A stretch of 64,000 nucleotides of DNA from Rotaria sordida. Lineage: Eukaryota > Rotifera > Eurotatoria > Philodinida > Philodinidae. The stretch's first letter is position 1; each line of letters opens with the position of its first letter. Under the pieces are notes generated by a model. That model was not told where the DNA came from, ran no database searches, and was given only the letters and a program-made list of their open reading frames with translations. Positions 24,901 to 37,646 of the stretch are shown in pieces. The stretch lies in the NCBI GenBank assembly GCA_905250125.1, contig CAJNOL010000471.1, positions 1 to 64,000 on the forward strand, read 5' to 3'. The translations under genes and the position numbers were made by a program.

Positions 24901-26130
24901 GCATTATATATATAGATGCTGAAAATGCATACGACATGAAGTTCAATTTCAATTGTCCCGGCTCTTAGGTACCTCCTTAGAACTTGAAAAGAACCTGGAA
25001 AAAATGGAGAGCGTGGGTGTAAACGTTGGTCTTCGATTACTCATTCACGTCGGCAGTCATACACCACACCCACACTTGCCCATACCCATATCCATAGTTG
25101 CATCTGATGTCACTAAAGAATCGATAAAGAATTCGAGCAGTACTGGTTAAAATTAGAGAATAAATAATATAGGATGAATAGCATTTTCTTTTCCAAGAAG
25201 CTTATCATCTTATTCGTATCAGAGTATTAGATCAACATACTTGAAGATAACTTGGTTCTTCACTGAATGACGCAAATGAAACATAAAGTAATTCAAAAAA
25301 AACAGAAGTATAAAATAATTCAGCTTTTATTAATTCATATCAATAATTACGGCAGGGTCTACTAGAGTCTACCGAAATCGACTAGGATGTGGGTATTGAT
25401 CACGGTAGGTATGAGCGAAGAGAAAACTAACATTTACACTAAATCCTTTATAAGTGTTGAACCTATGATTGCGCTTAGTCATAGAAAAATGGTAGGTCTC
25501 CTGCTGGACTCGCTAATAAAAACTTGTCAAATTTTTGATCCAGTCACGAAGCATTTTCTTTTCATTATTTTGACTGGTCGGATTGTTTTGGAATTAGTTT
25601 AGCGATCGCTAGCAGAGATGGGACCGGTTCAGTTTTTAACCGAACCGAGCCAACCGACCGTAACCGAAATCGATTCGGTTGGAAAATTTTAAAAATTCGG
25701 TCGGTTACGTTCGGTTCGATTGTAAAGAACCGAAATCATTTTTTTAATTTGATTGCAGCAGATTTTCCGGCAAGATATAACAAAGTAAAAAAAAGAGCAT
25801 GACCGCATTACAGTTAAGCCGACTGACTGCACGAAGTACAGGCAGTAGCCGACTTATTGCTTGCGACTCGCTTAGTTGCCATAGTAAATCCTTCTTCTTC
25901 TCAACACATGAGTCACGATTCTAGTCAGTTCCGCATTCTTAGCACCCGAGCATAATTTAGAATCGGAAAAAAGTTTGACGAGATCGTAAGAACGCATAAG
26001 TGCACATCTGAAATTCGTTTCTCGGGATTCAGTGTAGTCTGGGAGATATTAAAGAGATCGAAAGTGATATTTAACAGCTGATAGTTTCCTTATATGGCTA
26101 TGGATAATTCAGTCTTACATGGCAATTCAG

Positions 26131-26760
26131 ATCTAACGAGGGAATGACCCCAACTGATTCCGAGCTTTCGGCTTCATATTTTGGCTATAGATAGACCGCA
26201 ATGAGACTAAGAAAATCCTGGAAGCGTTCGTGCCCATGGGCTGCTGGACCAAAGTTATAGCCGTTTTACTGAATTTTTGGCCTACGACACGGTATCCACA
26301 GTAAAGTTAAATGAAGGTAATTCGGTCCGATATTCTGTCCATAAACAGGTCTAATGATTCCTAGCATGTGCCAAAATTTTCAATCAAAACGGATGCATCC
26401 TTCTTGAGATATTCAATTTTCAAAAATGTATGCCTATAACAGGTAAGTCACAATAATGGAGCTGTCCTGCAAATTGAATATCTCAAGAAGGATGCATCCG
26501 TTTTGATTGAAAATTTTGGCACATGCTAGAAATCATTAGACCTGTTTATGGACAGAATATCAGACAGAAATACATTCATTTAACTTTACTGTGGATACCG
26601 TGTCGTAGGCTAAAAATTCAGTAAAACGGCTATAACTTTGGTCCAGCAGCCCATTGACACGAACGCTTTCAGGATTTTCTTAGTCTCATTGAGGTCTATC
26701 TATAGCCAAAATATGAAGCCGAAAGCTCGGAATCAGTTGGGGTCGTTCCCTCATAAGATG
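26131..26760. mobile_element. Near-perfect 630-bp palindrome (foldback element) inside the hAT element
   Basis: The arms 26131-26418 and 26471-26760 are inverted copies about 288 bases long with only a few mismatches and one or two small indels by eye; the loop is about 52 bases. Examples: ATGCATCCTTCTTGAGATAT pairs perfectly with its inverse at 26476-26495, and CCCCAACTGATTCCGAGCTT pairs with the right arm at 26724-26743. No coding capacity. Arm identity is higher than that of any other inverted repeat in this window. Confidence 0.8.
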
Positions 26761-27111
26761 TTAAATGCATATATTTTTTCATTAATTATCGCCTTGTGAA
26801 GTTTAATATAGCACATCATGAAGTCTACAACGCATAGATATATTTTTCCTAATGGCGGTCAAACAATCGAAAGAAGTATGCAGAAAAACGATAATTAACA
26901 GCTGATGATGGTCATTTATATTCAAAAATGATTCAGTAGCAGAAAGTCAGCAAATTTAGGTGTCATTCTTATAAAATTCCTTGAGCTTTCATATCTATTA
27001 TCATCGGTGGTAGCTTATCGCGTCTGCAGTCAGTCGACTTTTCAACTTGAGCTTGTCCAGTGTGGAATTCTAGCATTCAATTTGCTGTTCGTTTTCAATT
27101 TGATGTTGATG

Positions 27112-27192
27112 GTATTCAAGTGTTGTTGGTAATATTCAATTTGTTTTTGCAAATATTTAATTTGTTTTTGCTAATATTTAGTTTGTTGAGTA
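27112..27192 (+). repeat. Short tandem repeat near the right end of the hAT element
   Basis: About four imperfect copies of AATATTYAATTTGTTTTTGC (variants include GGTATTCAAGTGTTGTTGGT) run in direct orientation. Confidence 0.55.
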
Positions 27193-27383
27193 AGTATTTT
27201 CTTCTAACTGAACATTAGAAAAAAATTCGGTCGGTTACATTCGGTTCGCTTAGCGATTTTTTTGGTTACGATCGGCTCGATTGAAAATTTTTTAAAATTC
27301 GGTCGGTTACGTTCGGTTCGGTTAGCAATTTTTTCGGTTACGATTGGTTCGGTTAGAAAAAAATGCCAACCAATCCCATCTTT

Positions 27384-27888
27384 GGTCGCTAGTTCTGAAT
27401 AGAACAGAGCAGAGCAGAACAATTTTCTTTTACAGAGAAATCAAACACTTGGATAGAAAGATACATAAGTACGGAGTAGTCGCATACATGACAAAATTTA
27501 TTTTTAGAAACCACTTATAGAAAATTGTTATTATCGGGGAAAAAAATATCGTTATTGACAAAAAGGAAAAAAACGGAAGCGCAGACCCACCTTACATGCT
27601 GTATGTATTCTTGAGAGTGAAGGAAGTAAATAAATTTTTATGTTTATTGCGTTTTTTTTTCAAGCTGAGTCACAAAATAAATGTATTTCTTCCTCACCAA
27701 GCGGCATATTTTGGTTCGCTATCATTTCCGTTGTGAATTATAAAAATGACAGGTGTTGACCTTGATGATTGATTGAATTAAAAATAGTCTGTTTAAATAT
27801 TGACTTTTAGATTTATTTTGATTGCCTCCATCCTTCATTTCATTCGCATCATTATGACAGTAGGTTCTCTAGAATACCGAAAAAGATA
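27384..27888. other. Upstream region of the TRAF-like gene
   Basis: No coding similarity. The only in-frame ATG for the RING domain is at 27889; upstream codons in that frame contain no further ATG for at least 60 bases. Confidence 0.4.
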
Positions 27889-29904
27889 ATGAGGAATGAC
27901 TTCTTTTTCAAGAAATGGCTAGCTAATAAAGGATATGATGCTAAAAACATATTTTCTCTCGATGAAAAATACAAGTGTCTAATCTGTGGATTTATACTTC
28001 GTGATCCTGTTCAAATAACTTGTGGTCATCGAATATGCTATGCATGTCTTCATGTTGAAAATAAGTAGGAAAGCAATATTACTATTTGGTTGTAGTGAAT
28101 TCTTATGCCTAGTATTGTTCGATGTCCCGAATGCTCGGAAATAACATTGACATCAAAGGTAAATCAAATAGTTTTGTTGTTCATTAATTTAGCTAGTCGA
28201 GTTCAATGATTTAATACTGAAGATCAGACTTGATAAAGGATTCGATAACGAAATACAAACATTGATTATCGTCTGCATTTTATGCGAATGGTCAGGTCAT
28301 TTGAAAAACTATCAAGTATTTATGTTGTGTTTTATTCTTCAATAGGTTAACTTTTATTTATTTATTTTTCTATAAAGAATCATCTTGAACAATTACATAA
28401 CCAATATAGATGTTTGTACTGCAATGAAATATTCACGTCATTAACATTAATGAATCAACATAAAGAAACCAAATGTCCACAAATGATGGTGAATTGTAAC
28501 CTGCAATCATACGGCTGTAACGAATTGGTATGTGATATAGAATACTTATCGTTAGCTTTGTATCTTTAGAATAGGTGCTGCGCTGTAATCTATCGGAACA
28601 TTACCTCGGTGAAATGCATCAAAAAACTCTTGTACTATATGCTTTGCAACTCGTGTCAAAATTAACTGAAGAAAATCAAAAGATAGCATGCTCTGACATG
28701 CATGATGAACGGAAAATAATTGATCTTCCATCTAAAGTAACTACTGCTCTATCAACAACTTTAGTAACTGATGAATATAATGCCCAACAAGAATATATCA
28801 ATGAAATGGTGAATACGTTATCAGATGGCATTGTAACATTAAATGATGACTTACAGCGACTGAGTAGTGAATCATTGCAACAGTCTCAATTAATAGAGAT
28901 GACTAGTCAAAGTTTAACACAGTTAAAAACATCATGTGAAGAATCAAATGTTGGTCTAAATGCATTTAATACTAATATGAGCATCCTTCAACAGGATTAC
29001 TTTTCTTTAAAACATAAAATCGAAGAGACACAATCAATTTCTTATGATGGAATATTAATATGGAAAATTACCAATATTCAGGAGAAAATGAGTACATATT
29101 CAGATATTTTTTATTATTTTGATGCAATGCATATAATTGTTGTAGCCTTTAGTTTCAATAATAGATGAAATACATTTTAGATAATTGTAGATTTTTTAAA
29201 AAGATAAAAAAAAGTAAATATCATTTTTCAAACTGAAGAAATTTCAATATTGCTCATTTAAAAACTGAATACAATATAGAGTAGAATTTATTATATTTTA
29301 ATAGAACTATCTATTTTTAGTTGATGCTCAATCTGAACGTCAAGTGTCTATTTATTCACCACCGTTTTATTCTTCGCTGACAGGATACAAAATGTGTGCT
29401 CGTCTTTATTTGTATGGCGATGGAAATGCGCGTCGTACTCATATATCTCTCTTTTTCGTTTTAATGCGAGGTTTACATGATTCTTTGCTTAAGTTTCCTT
29501 TCACTCACAAAGTTACATTTTGTTTATTTGATCAAACTGGCGAACAACAACATATCATTGATTCATTTCGTCCTGATCCAAAGTCAAGTAGTTTTCAAAA
29601 ACCACGTTGTGATATGAATATTGCAAGTGGAATTCCAAAATTCGTCTCGTTAGACAAAATTCAACAGCAAAATAATCGATATATTAAAGAGAATACCATG
29701 TTCATCAAAGTGATGGTAGATTTTGAAAATTTGCCCAAGACAATGATACCTTTTGCCGTAGGTTTAAATCCGGGTCTACCAACATATTGTCAACAACGAA
29801 TGATACAACAAGAAATAGAACGAAGGGTACAATTGCAATCTCAAAAAAAATTGACAAGTAATGCAGTGACTACCAATAGCAATTTGTCGATAAGCAATCA
29901 ATAA
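27889..29904 (+). CDS. TRAF-like RING finger / TRAF zinc finger / MATH protein, 531 residues
   Basis: Six exons (27889-28064, 28113-28158, 28193-28315, 28378-28527, 28575-29091, 29321-29904) join in frame to 532 codons with stop. An N-terminal RING finger (CLICG...CGHRICYACL...CPEC, residues about 28-66) is followed by TRAF-type zinc fingers (CILCEWSG, CLYCNEIF, CNLQSYGCNEL). Next come a coiled-coil stretch (about 200-320) and a C-terminal MATH/TRAF domain (DGILIWKI, IYSPPFYSSLTGYKMCARLY, about 325-480). Family members are adaptor/E3 ubiquitin ligases that trimerise and bind receptor tails. A Gln-rich tail ends SISNQ. The second intron boundary relies on an AG at 28111-28112 that keeps the RING cysteines in frame. 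The exact paralog is not assignable. Confidence 0.9.
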
Positions 29905-31209
29905 TAATTTGATGGCAGTAATAAAATGAAGAAATAATTGAAATTGTACAAATGCCATATCAAAATAATAAAAAAAACAATCATTGAAACTCATACATAT
30001 TATATTCGAAACTAATTATTGTTCTTTTGGTCGATTTGAGTTACTCATGAGAATATATCAAATATGAAATTTTATTATTTATTCCTATCATTGTAAGCTA
30101 TAAACAAGAAAAAAACTTTCTACACGTGCATACATACCAAGGTGAGATAAGAAAATGGAAGGCAAATGAAAAAAAGAGACGCGCGACTATGTAATAACCA
30201 AGTAGAAGAAAAATATAAATAGTCAATGTCATTCATTACTCATTCTGCCTTCCCCTCCTCAAACTGCATACTTCTCTACTTGGCAAAGTATATAAGATGG
30301 ATGATGTAAAATTATGCAGATAAGAAAAGTTTATTAACAAAAGAAAAATGTTTTACGTGAAAGTCGACTCATGGAGAACTTATCATAGTTAACTACTTAG
30401 TACGGACTGATGATGCAGGAAGCGATGCGATTGTGTGTGTGTGTTTTGATTGTTATCGATGCCCATAATCAGGAAAAAATCCAATTAACAACATGTGAAA
30501 TGCATTGAAAAGATTAGCAAGGATGATTGTTTTTATTAATACTGAGCATTGATTTCTGATTCGTTTGCTTTGTTGAGTATCGTAAAATAAAGAGTAGAGA
30601 AAGAATAATGATATCTAAGAAGTACCCGTAAAATCAACATGCAGATCTTAAACTTATACACAAAATCAATCATGAGAAATATGAAACATTGAGGAAGACG
30701 ATGGATAAACTAAATAATAATGCATAGTTTCACTATCAAAAGTGTAAGACTTTGTTCAAAGTTATATAGCAATAAACTTTAGTGATAAGGAAGAAGAACA
30801 AAACTCAGATGAATTCAACAAAAACCAATTCTTGGTTTCAATAATAAAGTATTATCATATCGATAATGTCTGCGATAAATCATTTTGACAAAAAATAAAA
30901 ATAAATGAACACCATTATCACATTCTATTCATCAGAGTATTTATAACTAATAGATTGCCGATAAAATTTCTTTATCGAGAACGACATTTGTAGATTAGAT
31001 AAATTATAAAAGAACGAAATTCCTTTTTAAAACGAAAAAAAAACTGGATGAAGTACAGTGAGAATATCGAAGATGTGCAAAGATATATCGGCGTTATTAT
31101 CTACTCTTTATTGTAATATGCCTCTAATGCATAATAAATACGAAGAGTGAGAAAGAGAAAATAGATAAGCAAAAATAATTCTTCAAGACAATATGACTAT
31201 AACTTTTTA
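29905..31209. other. Intergenic DNA, nothing recognised
   Basis: 3' flank of the TRAF-like gene and AT-rich DNA, with a short GT run near 30434. No exon candidates. Confidence 0.45.
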
Positions 31210-31445
31210 TAATTACGATATCTATCAAAATTATTCAACAACGTTAATTTTCAACTGTCTGATTAGCAAATTGCCAACGATGAAGATATCATAGCAAACG
31301 ATTTTCTGCAACGATTTCTAGCTGAGATACAACAATGATATGGATAAATCTAACGTAGGTTTTTAATCGTTTTTGGCATTAAAGACAGTCGAAAACAGTT
31401 CAAAATAAGCCTTATTGAATAATTTTGATAGTCACTGTGTATATT
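31210..31445. mobile_element. Short MITE, same family as the one at 44997
   Basis: The left end (ATCTATCAAAATTATTCAAC at 31220) pairs with the inverse of the right end (ACTATCAAAATTATTCAATA, read from 31432). Pairing covers about 45 bases and ends in a TACACAGTG-like terminus. The same terminal sequence, with ATTATTCAACAAGGTTTATT, occurs in the larger element in the MFSD14 intron. Confidence 0.6.
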
Positions 31446-33423
31446 ATATCTATTAGAAATACTAAGACCGATAACAATTTCTCAAAATATTAATAGTATA
31501 ATATTTTACTTTTTTGAGTGTAGAAGATTTATCAAGAATGGAATGAAAGATGTACCCAATCGTTGTATTTTATAACTATCAATGGTTGTGGTATGTACAC
31601 TTATATTCTGATACTAGCAAATCTGAGGATAGTCTTCGTTATGATTTAAAATTGAGTAAATAAAATTCAAAATGTATGATTAAGTACATATTTTTTCGTC
31701 TAGTTTACAATGGAATCTAAATCTGGATCGGCCTTTTTGAAAACATATTACCTACAGGTATAAGTGAACATTTTGTTGACAAAAATAATTATGTATTAAA
31801 TTTCGGTATATATTGTGAAAATACTTGTTCAGACAAAAACAATTGAATTTATTTTTAGGAAAATATATTTAGAATTAAGTATAACTCAATCAGACCTTCA
31901 GTTACACTGGAGTTCCATTTTACAAGTCTGATTTGAAGCTGACCTTTAAAATAGTCGAGTTTGAAACTTTTCAAAACAATAAAAAATCATCTACCAGTCA
32001 TTCAGTAACTGAAAATGGATGAAAATGAATTTATTATTGATTTCATTTTTGTTTTTAATTACTAGAAATCAATACAAAGCTGATGTAATCTTGCCTAAGT
32101 ATCCGTTTGTAATATCTATTTTCATGATCAGATCAAAAAACAAAAAATCAGTTAGATTTAACGAACCTTCGAGAAAATTCGATCACAATATTTAGAACTT
32201 GTAGTACCTTTGTTGTCGACATAGGTTTCATCAAGTTTTTCTTTGAAGAATCATGATTATGCATGAGTTTCGTACAATCATGTTTCAGATTTCAAATATG
32301 ATGATCACTAATAGAAAAAACACGATATGGATCGTATCTTGTTTTTTTACAAATCCTGATTTTGGCCATACGAGGACAATTAAATATATAAAGATAGTTA
32401 CAGAAAAAAAAACAGAAACCTATAATCAACAATTAGTGGAAAAGTTATGAATGTCAAACGATTTGGCACGATAAATTTCTCGTTCTCAACATTGTCTGCA
32501 TATTCGCCCGTGTATTGATGAGGAATCACTCACTTTCGTGACCTCTCATATTATGTACCAACAATCCGAGGCCGCCATCACAGGATCTGGTCTTATATAT
32601 ATTTCATCTATTAAATAAAAACAGAATATTATAATTAAACAAGATCCAATAGGACAATGACTAAGACCCTAGCAACAAAAACAAACAAATTGAGAGAAAA
32701 TTCATTTTTCTAATTGATTCCATCAAAGTATAGGAACCCAGTGATTAATTTGCAAATGATGCGACCCAACCTATGAATTCATGAACCTACTATCTTAAAG
32801 ATGCGCTATCTTTACCCATCCATCTGATTATGCGTCGGATGTGGATTATATTTCATTGGAGGCAAAACATCAATCTAGTGGCATTTCAGGTTCAAACCAT
32901 AATTATAGGGTATAGGCACTTTCGATGATGATCTTACTTATTCACCTGTTCATTTAAACGTAGCATTCATTCTTCTGAAATCAAAACTCATCGATGTGCT
33001 ATTCAATAATCACGATGAATACATTTCCATCATTCCACTTGATTACACGGAGTCGACATAGATTTAAAATGTAATAAAAAGCTTGTCCCATTATTTAAAA
33101 TTCAGTAATTCAAAAGATGCTTATTTGTAGCAATACTCATTGTACATTCGACTAATGCTGTGTTGATTGGCAATGTGAAAGAAACCACGTATTTCTGTTT
33201 TAGATCAAATCACAAGAAAAAAAAGACAAAAGATCAAAAGATAACGTGGTTAAAAAACACTACAATTAAACTTCTTGTATAATATGACTTGGAAACAGAG
33301 TGAGAGCGGTTGAAGACAAGCCAGAAACATCCACGAACATTCGCACCTACACCCATATCCTCATGTCCAGTATCAGGAAAGTCAGTTTAGAAGTAGTCCA
33401 TGTCATCAAAAGAAATCAGAATT
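31446..33423. other. Intergenic DNA, nothing recognised
   Basis: AT-rich DNA without supported exons. Confidence 0.4.
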
Positions 33424-33650
33424 GTATTTGATTTTGTTCAAGAGCTTTACCAAGATGTTCTTTTTCTTGATCATCGATTTCATTGCCACGAAGGTGTCGT
33501 GTAGTTAGTGTCTGTTTTGAACCGGTACTGAACAATACATAGGTAAAGTCGGAATATTACTTGGTTTTGTTCGAGAGCCTTGGTAAGATGCTATGCTCCT
33601 TGATCGCTGATTTTATTCGAAAAGAGGTCCAGTGTGCTTATTGTCTATGT
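33424..33650 (-). pseudogene. Leucine-rich-repeat relic, two decayed units
   Basis: Two direct repeats of about 90 bases start about 135 bases apart. On the minus strand they read as ribonuclease-inhibitor/NLR-type LRR units: upstream TISTLDLFSNKISDQGA, one in-frame stop, then HLTKALEQNQ; downstream RHLRGNEIDDQEKEHLGKAL. The consensus L..L.L..N.I.D.GA..L..AL..N is clear. The units are out of frame with each other and no flanking exons were seen, so this is a decayed fragment of a host LRR gene. Confidence 0.6.
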
Positions 33651-35874
33651 GTGGAAATAAGAAAGTTGAAATTATTGAAAGAGTTCACGAAGGGATATCA
33701 TAATGGGATCTATAATTGATTATTATTGCGTTAATTAGTAAATTTTTTACTTAGTTCATCCACATCGGAATGATTTTTTTTGAGAGAAGAAAGACTGGAA
33801 AATACCAGCAAGTATATAAACTTTTGTAGAGCATGTAAACTGTCTTCAAATTATGATGAAATTCATAATACGAATTTTAAAGCTTTGGAAAAAGTAGTGA
33901 AGTCCAGTGTAGACGGAAAAATTCTGAAACAATAAACCCTAATGCTCGTCAATGTTTGACGTAGAAGAACGAAAGTTTCTCATCGATGGGAAAAGCTATT
34001 CGCACTCTCATGTTCGGTAGACCGTTGGACTCCTTATTTTGTTTCTTAAACGTTGTTAGAGTTGCGTTTGTTGTTTTAGTTAATGTCCAATGGAAAGAAA
34101 CGGCTCATACATCGCTCTGTATCAGTAATGTGATAGTGTTATAAAGACATTGTTCCTGCAAAAGATTGATCTTAGCAGTGTTTTCGTTACTTCGATTTCA
34201 ATGATGATCTTTGAAATGTAGCTTTTGAGTATGATTACCTTCGGATTCTTTAAATTATCGTCATCTCAACGAATGGTACTTATTTTCGTGACTATTGGAT
34301 TATTACTAATGGCGTTTTTTTTAGTTAACTTCAACTATTGTCAGTGGTCAATTACCGTTTTTGATGGGTACTTTAAGTATAAGTAGTTTCAAACAATCGT
34401 AAAAATTATTCGATTTGATATAATAATGAATGGTTAGTCAAAAAAAATACTGTAATGAGACTGTATATAGATTGCTATCTTAGATAAATGAATTATATGT
34501 TAAAGATGATGAAAGTCAAGTTTTCAGATATAATAGTATTTTTCTTGTTATCGATGGTAGCTGTCGACAATTGCATGCATACGTGTACAAACGTTTCACG
34601 TCGAGCATAAAATATCGAAATCATCAAGCTTATCAAGAATTTGATAGACAATTTCTAACCTATTAAAATGGCTTCTCATCAAAGTAAAATTAGGAATTCT
34701 TTCATATCGTAACTATGTGTTTGTTTTAATGCTTTCAAATTGGATATAAATTTCGAGTAGCTATATTAGTTTTGATTAGAAAAAATTCAAGTCAAACGGA
34801 TGTAATCTTTCCGAGTTATTAAAATTTCTAAATACGTCGAAATTAACGCTAAATGCTATTTTGATAACAAGCCATTTTTAATAGTTTGAAAAAAGAATCA
34901 AAAATTAATATCTCAAACTACTTCCTAAATTTTATTTTAAACATGCATTTTAAAGTACATACTTTACTCTATTTGTGATTGAAAAAGTTAGGTTTATCGC
35001 ATTTTATGTTTGAACACGACAAGCCTCTACATTTATGCGGATACTTGTATATTGTAGATTAATATTGAATATTTATTGAAAGCAATCTAAACAAACAGTA
35101 GATGTTCGTATAAAATGTCTAAAGTATTTTAACTAATTAACAATTCTCACACAAGCAATCATGATATTAACAGTGTTCATAAATGTTATCAATGTGTCTT
35201 CAATATTCATTATTAAATCGAGTTGTTCAATGAAGTTCATAGTAAATTACTGATGTGAAGATCTGCAAAAAGTACCGTACTATAGTAAAGTCCTTTTTTC
35301 TTGTCTCTCTCTCTTTAGATTGTGTAGCATTTAATTTATGAAATATATATTTGACACAAACAATTTTATTCATAAATTATGAGTTACCATGTGCATATTT
35401 ATGCTTATTATTTAATTAGCTGATGTGTAAATATACTTATCATTACATCATATTGATTATATGATCATTATCTTTATACAAAATTTTCTCATTTAGGCGA
35501 TGATAATAAACATAAAGATTTATTAAATTAAGCATAAATTAATATTCTTTCACAAATTTATTTTTATTTTAATCATTTAAAATTTAAATGACATTTTATC
35601 TTTAAAAATTCTATAAATGAATTGATTATGTATTCAATATTAGAAGTAATAAAATAAAGACACAGATAAAACATAACAGGATATACATTCTGTTCTAGTC
35701 CGATTTGTTTCTCAGATTTATGCAGTAGTTATCTAGTTGATGATCAATCTTCAATATTCATAGGTTATATAATAAAATACGTTTATCGTTATTATTATAA
35801 TCACTGGAAAAGTCAGTTGATATTCAATTTATATTTCATTCATGAAATATTTATTTTCATTATAATTTAAATTC
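33651..35874. other. Intergenic DNA, nothing recognised
   Basis: Increasingly AT-rich towards 35600. No protein similarity was recognised on either strand. Confidence 0.4.
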
Positions 35875-36346
35875 AAATGTCGACTAATATAATTTATAAA
35901 TGTTTTTTGCATAACATAACCATAGTTTTGTGGATTAATTTTGTTTTCAACATTGGTAGTTTTTGTAATCTGTAAACAACAATCATTAAGACGACAAAGT
36001 ACTTGATGACCATATTGCGATGAAATGAATCTATCATCTTATTGATTTATATCAGTTTTATTTTGACAAATAAGATAATCTATATGATCATGATGTGTTA
36101 CATTATGATTTATCATGATAATAATATTAAGAAATTCATCTAATGAAGGTGTATTAGGTTAAGATTTAGGTCAAGTTTTTGAAAATCTGGAACAGTTTGT
36201 TCTTTCATATGATATGTATTTTGCATTTTGTTATTCCCAATAGACAACAATACAACAAACTCATCCATATTCATTACAACATCACGTCCAGTCACCTGGG
36301 CATAATCAAAAGAAAAAACATTCGATTTTGGTACGTGATAGACCAA
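35875..36346 (-). pseudogene. Decayed tandem copy of the neighbouring EF-hand gene
   Basis: The minus strand aligns to residues about 40-180 of the gene at 37080-37646: MNMDEFV (intact gene NMDEFV), SLDEFLNIIIMINHNVTHHDHIDYLICQN (gene SFDEFLNAIVMMNHDISRI...), SSQYGHQVLCRLND (gene SSEYGHQIFRRLND) and NYGYVMQ (gene NLGYVTQ). It has an in-frame stop after the IDYLI block, at least one frame change, and deletions around the second EF-hand. The intact gene starts about 1.3 kb away in the same orientation, so tandem duplication followed by loss is the simplest reading. Confidence 0.75.
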
Positions 36347-37079
36347 TAGTTTGTGCTAGCTAGTTCATCATCCATTCACTATATTTTGCACGAGCTGAAT
36401 GAGCTTCTATCAATATATATATATATTTATATGTCTATTAGATAAGTTGTGAAATATAATGTAAGAATAGGAAAGAATATCGATCATAAATGTCGATAAA
36501 AGTCATTAATCAATACAAGACAAAAATTTTCTGACAAGAATATTTTCTATATACAATAACATATTTTAATATAAGCAACATCTATGTAATATCTCTAATT
36601 TTTAATATTTCAAATCCAATATAACAATGAAACATGTTTATATATATATATATATGAATATGATAAGGAGAATAAGATTAAATATTTTTTCGTATTATTC
36701 CACGGTATAATTGTTTTTTTTCTGTGCCTAGATCGATATGAATAATCATACTTATTAAACATTGTAAAAATTCAACATAAAACTTATTTATTGAGAGGAT
36801 GATCGGTAATAAAAACTTATCTGTAAACAACATATTTTTTCTGTCAATATCGAAGGATTTTATTCGGACAAGATTTTCTTATCATATACCTTGAAGATAT
36901 CTTTGATGTATTTCATCGAGCAGAAAACTTTCGAAAAATTATCTATCGTTCAGTTTCTTTTTTTATATTGAATTATGTATTTATTCTTAAAATAGGTAAT
37001 CAATTCGTATATTAAAAAATATATAAATTTTTTAATAGTAAAATTAATATTCATTTTAAATATAAATAGTCTATAGAAG
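36347..37079. other. Spacer between EF-hand gene and its relic
   Basis: Very AT-rich DNA with TA dinucleotide runs at about 36416-36426 and 36639-36653. Nothing coding. Confidence 0.5.
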
Positions 37080-37646
37080 TTATAAAAGATTATGGCTATG
37101 ACGATTATAAGCTTTTTGTTGTGAAATATAATCCATAATATCTTCTTGAGTAACATAACCAAGATTTTCTAAATCAATTTGTTTCCAACATTGATGTTCT
37201 GTGCCTGGTGGTAAATCATAATAATCATTAAGACGACGAAAGATTTGATGACCATACTCTGATGAAATACGTCTATCACTTTGTTGACGCCCGTATGTAT
37301 TATTTTGACGAATAAGATAATCAATACGATCAATACGAGATATATCATGATTCATCATAACAATAGCATTAAGAAATTCATCGAATGAAAGTGTACCAGA
37401 ACGATCTCGATCAAATGTTTCAAAGGCACGAACAGTTTGTTGTTGTAAGTCTTGTTGACGTTCTTCACCATATAAACGAATGTAAACATTAACAAATTCA
37501 TCCATATTTAATGCTCCATCATTTTCAGTTGTTTGAAAACATTCTTGTTGAATATCTCGAATTTGTTGAATAGATAAACCAGTCATTTGTTCGATTTCAC
37601 TCCAATCCCATTCATTGATATCTGGGCGGGATGAGCGAGCTCCCAT
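37080..37646 (-). CDS. EF-hand calcium-binding protein, probably myristoylated, 188 residues
   Basis: A single intronless frame begins MGARSS, fitting the N-myristoylation pattern (Gly2, Ser6), and is followed by paired EF-hands. The loop DRDRSGTLSFDEF (residues about 78-90) is canonical. The first half has the degenerate loop TTENDGALNMDEF, and the C-terminal pair (GTEHQCWKQIDLENLGYVTQEDI) is partly degenerate. Overall layout resembles neuronal calcium sensor/recoverin-like or calcineurin B-like proteins, whose usual length is about 170-200 residues. A decayed copy lies just downstream at 35875-36346. No intron is needed, which is unusual for this window but not for a small EF-hand gene. Confidence 0.85.
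   Translation of the reverse strand: MGARSSRPDINEWDWSEIEQMTGLSIQQIRDIQQECFQTTENDGALNMDEFVNVYIRLYGEERQQDLQQQTVRAFETFDRDRSGTLSFDEFLNAIVMMNHDISRIDRIDYLIRQNNTYGRQQSDRRISSEYGHQIFRRLNDYYDLPPGTEHQCWKQIDLENLGYVTQEDIMDYISQQKAYNRHSHNLL

Larger units (their letters stand above)
25613..27383. mobile_element. hAT-type element, 1.77 kb, with 8-bp target duplication
   Basis: The left end is CAGAGATGGGACCGGTT and the right end, read inverted, is CAAAGATGGGATTGGTT, the usual hAT terminus style. Flanking 8-mers are ATCGCTAG (25605-25612) and GTCGCTAG (27384-27391), one mismatch apart. Subterminal arrays of GGTCGGTTACGTTCGGTTCG in both orientations fill the first 130 and last 180 bases; such subterminal repeats are typical transposase-binding regions in hAT elements. 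No hAT transposase is recognisable inside. The interior instead holds a 630-bp palindrome at 26131-26760 and unrelated filler. Confidence 0.8.
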
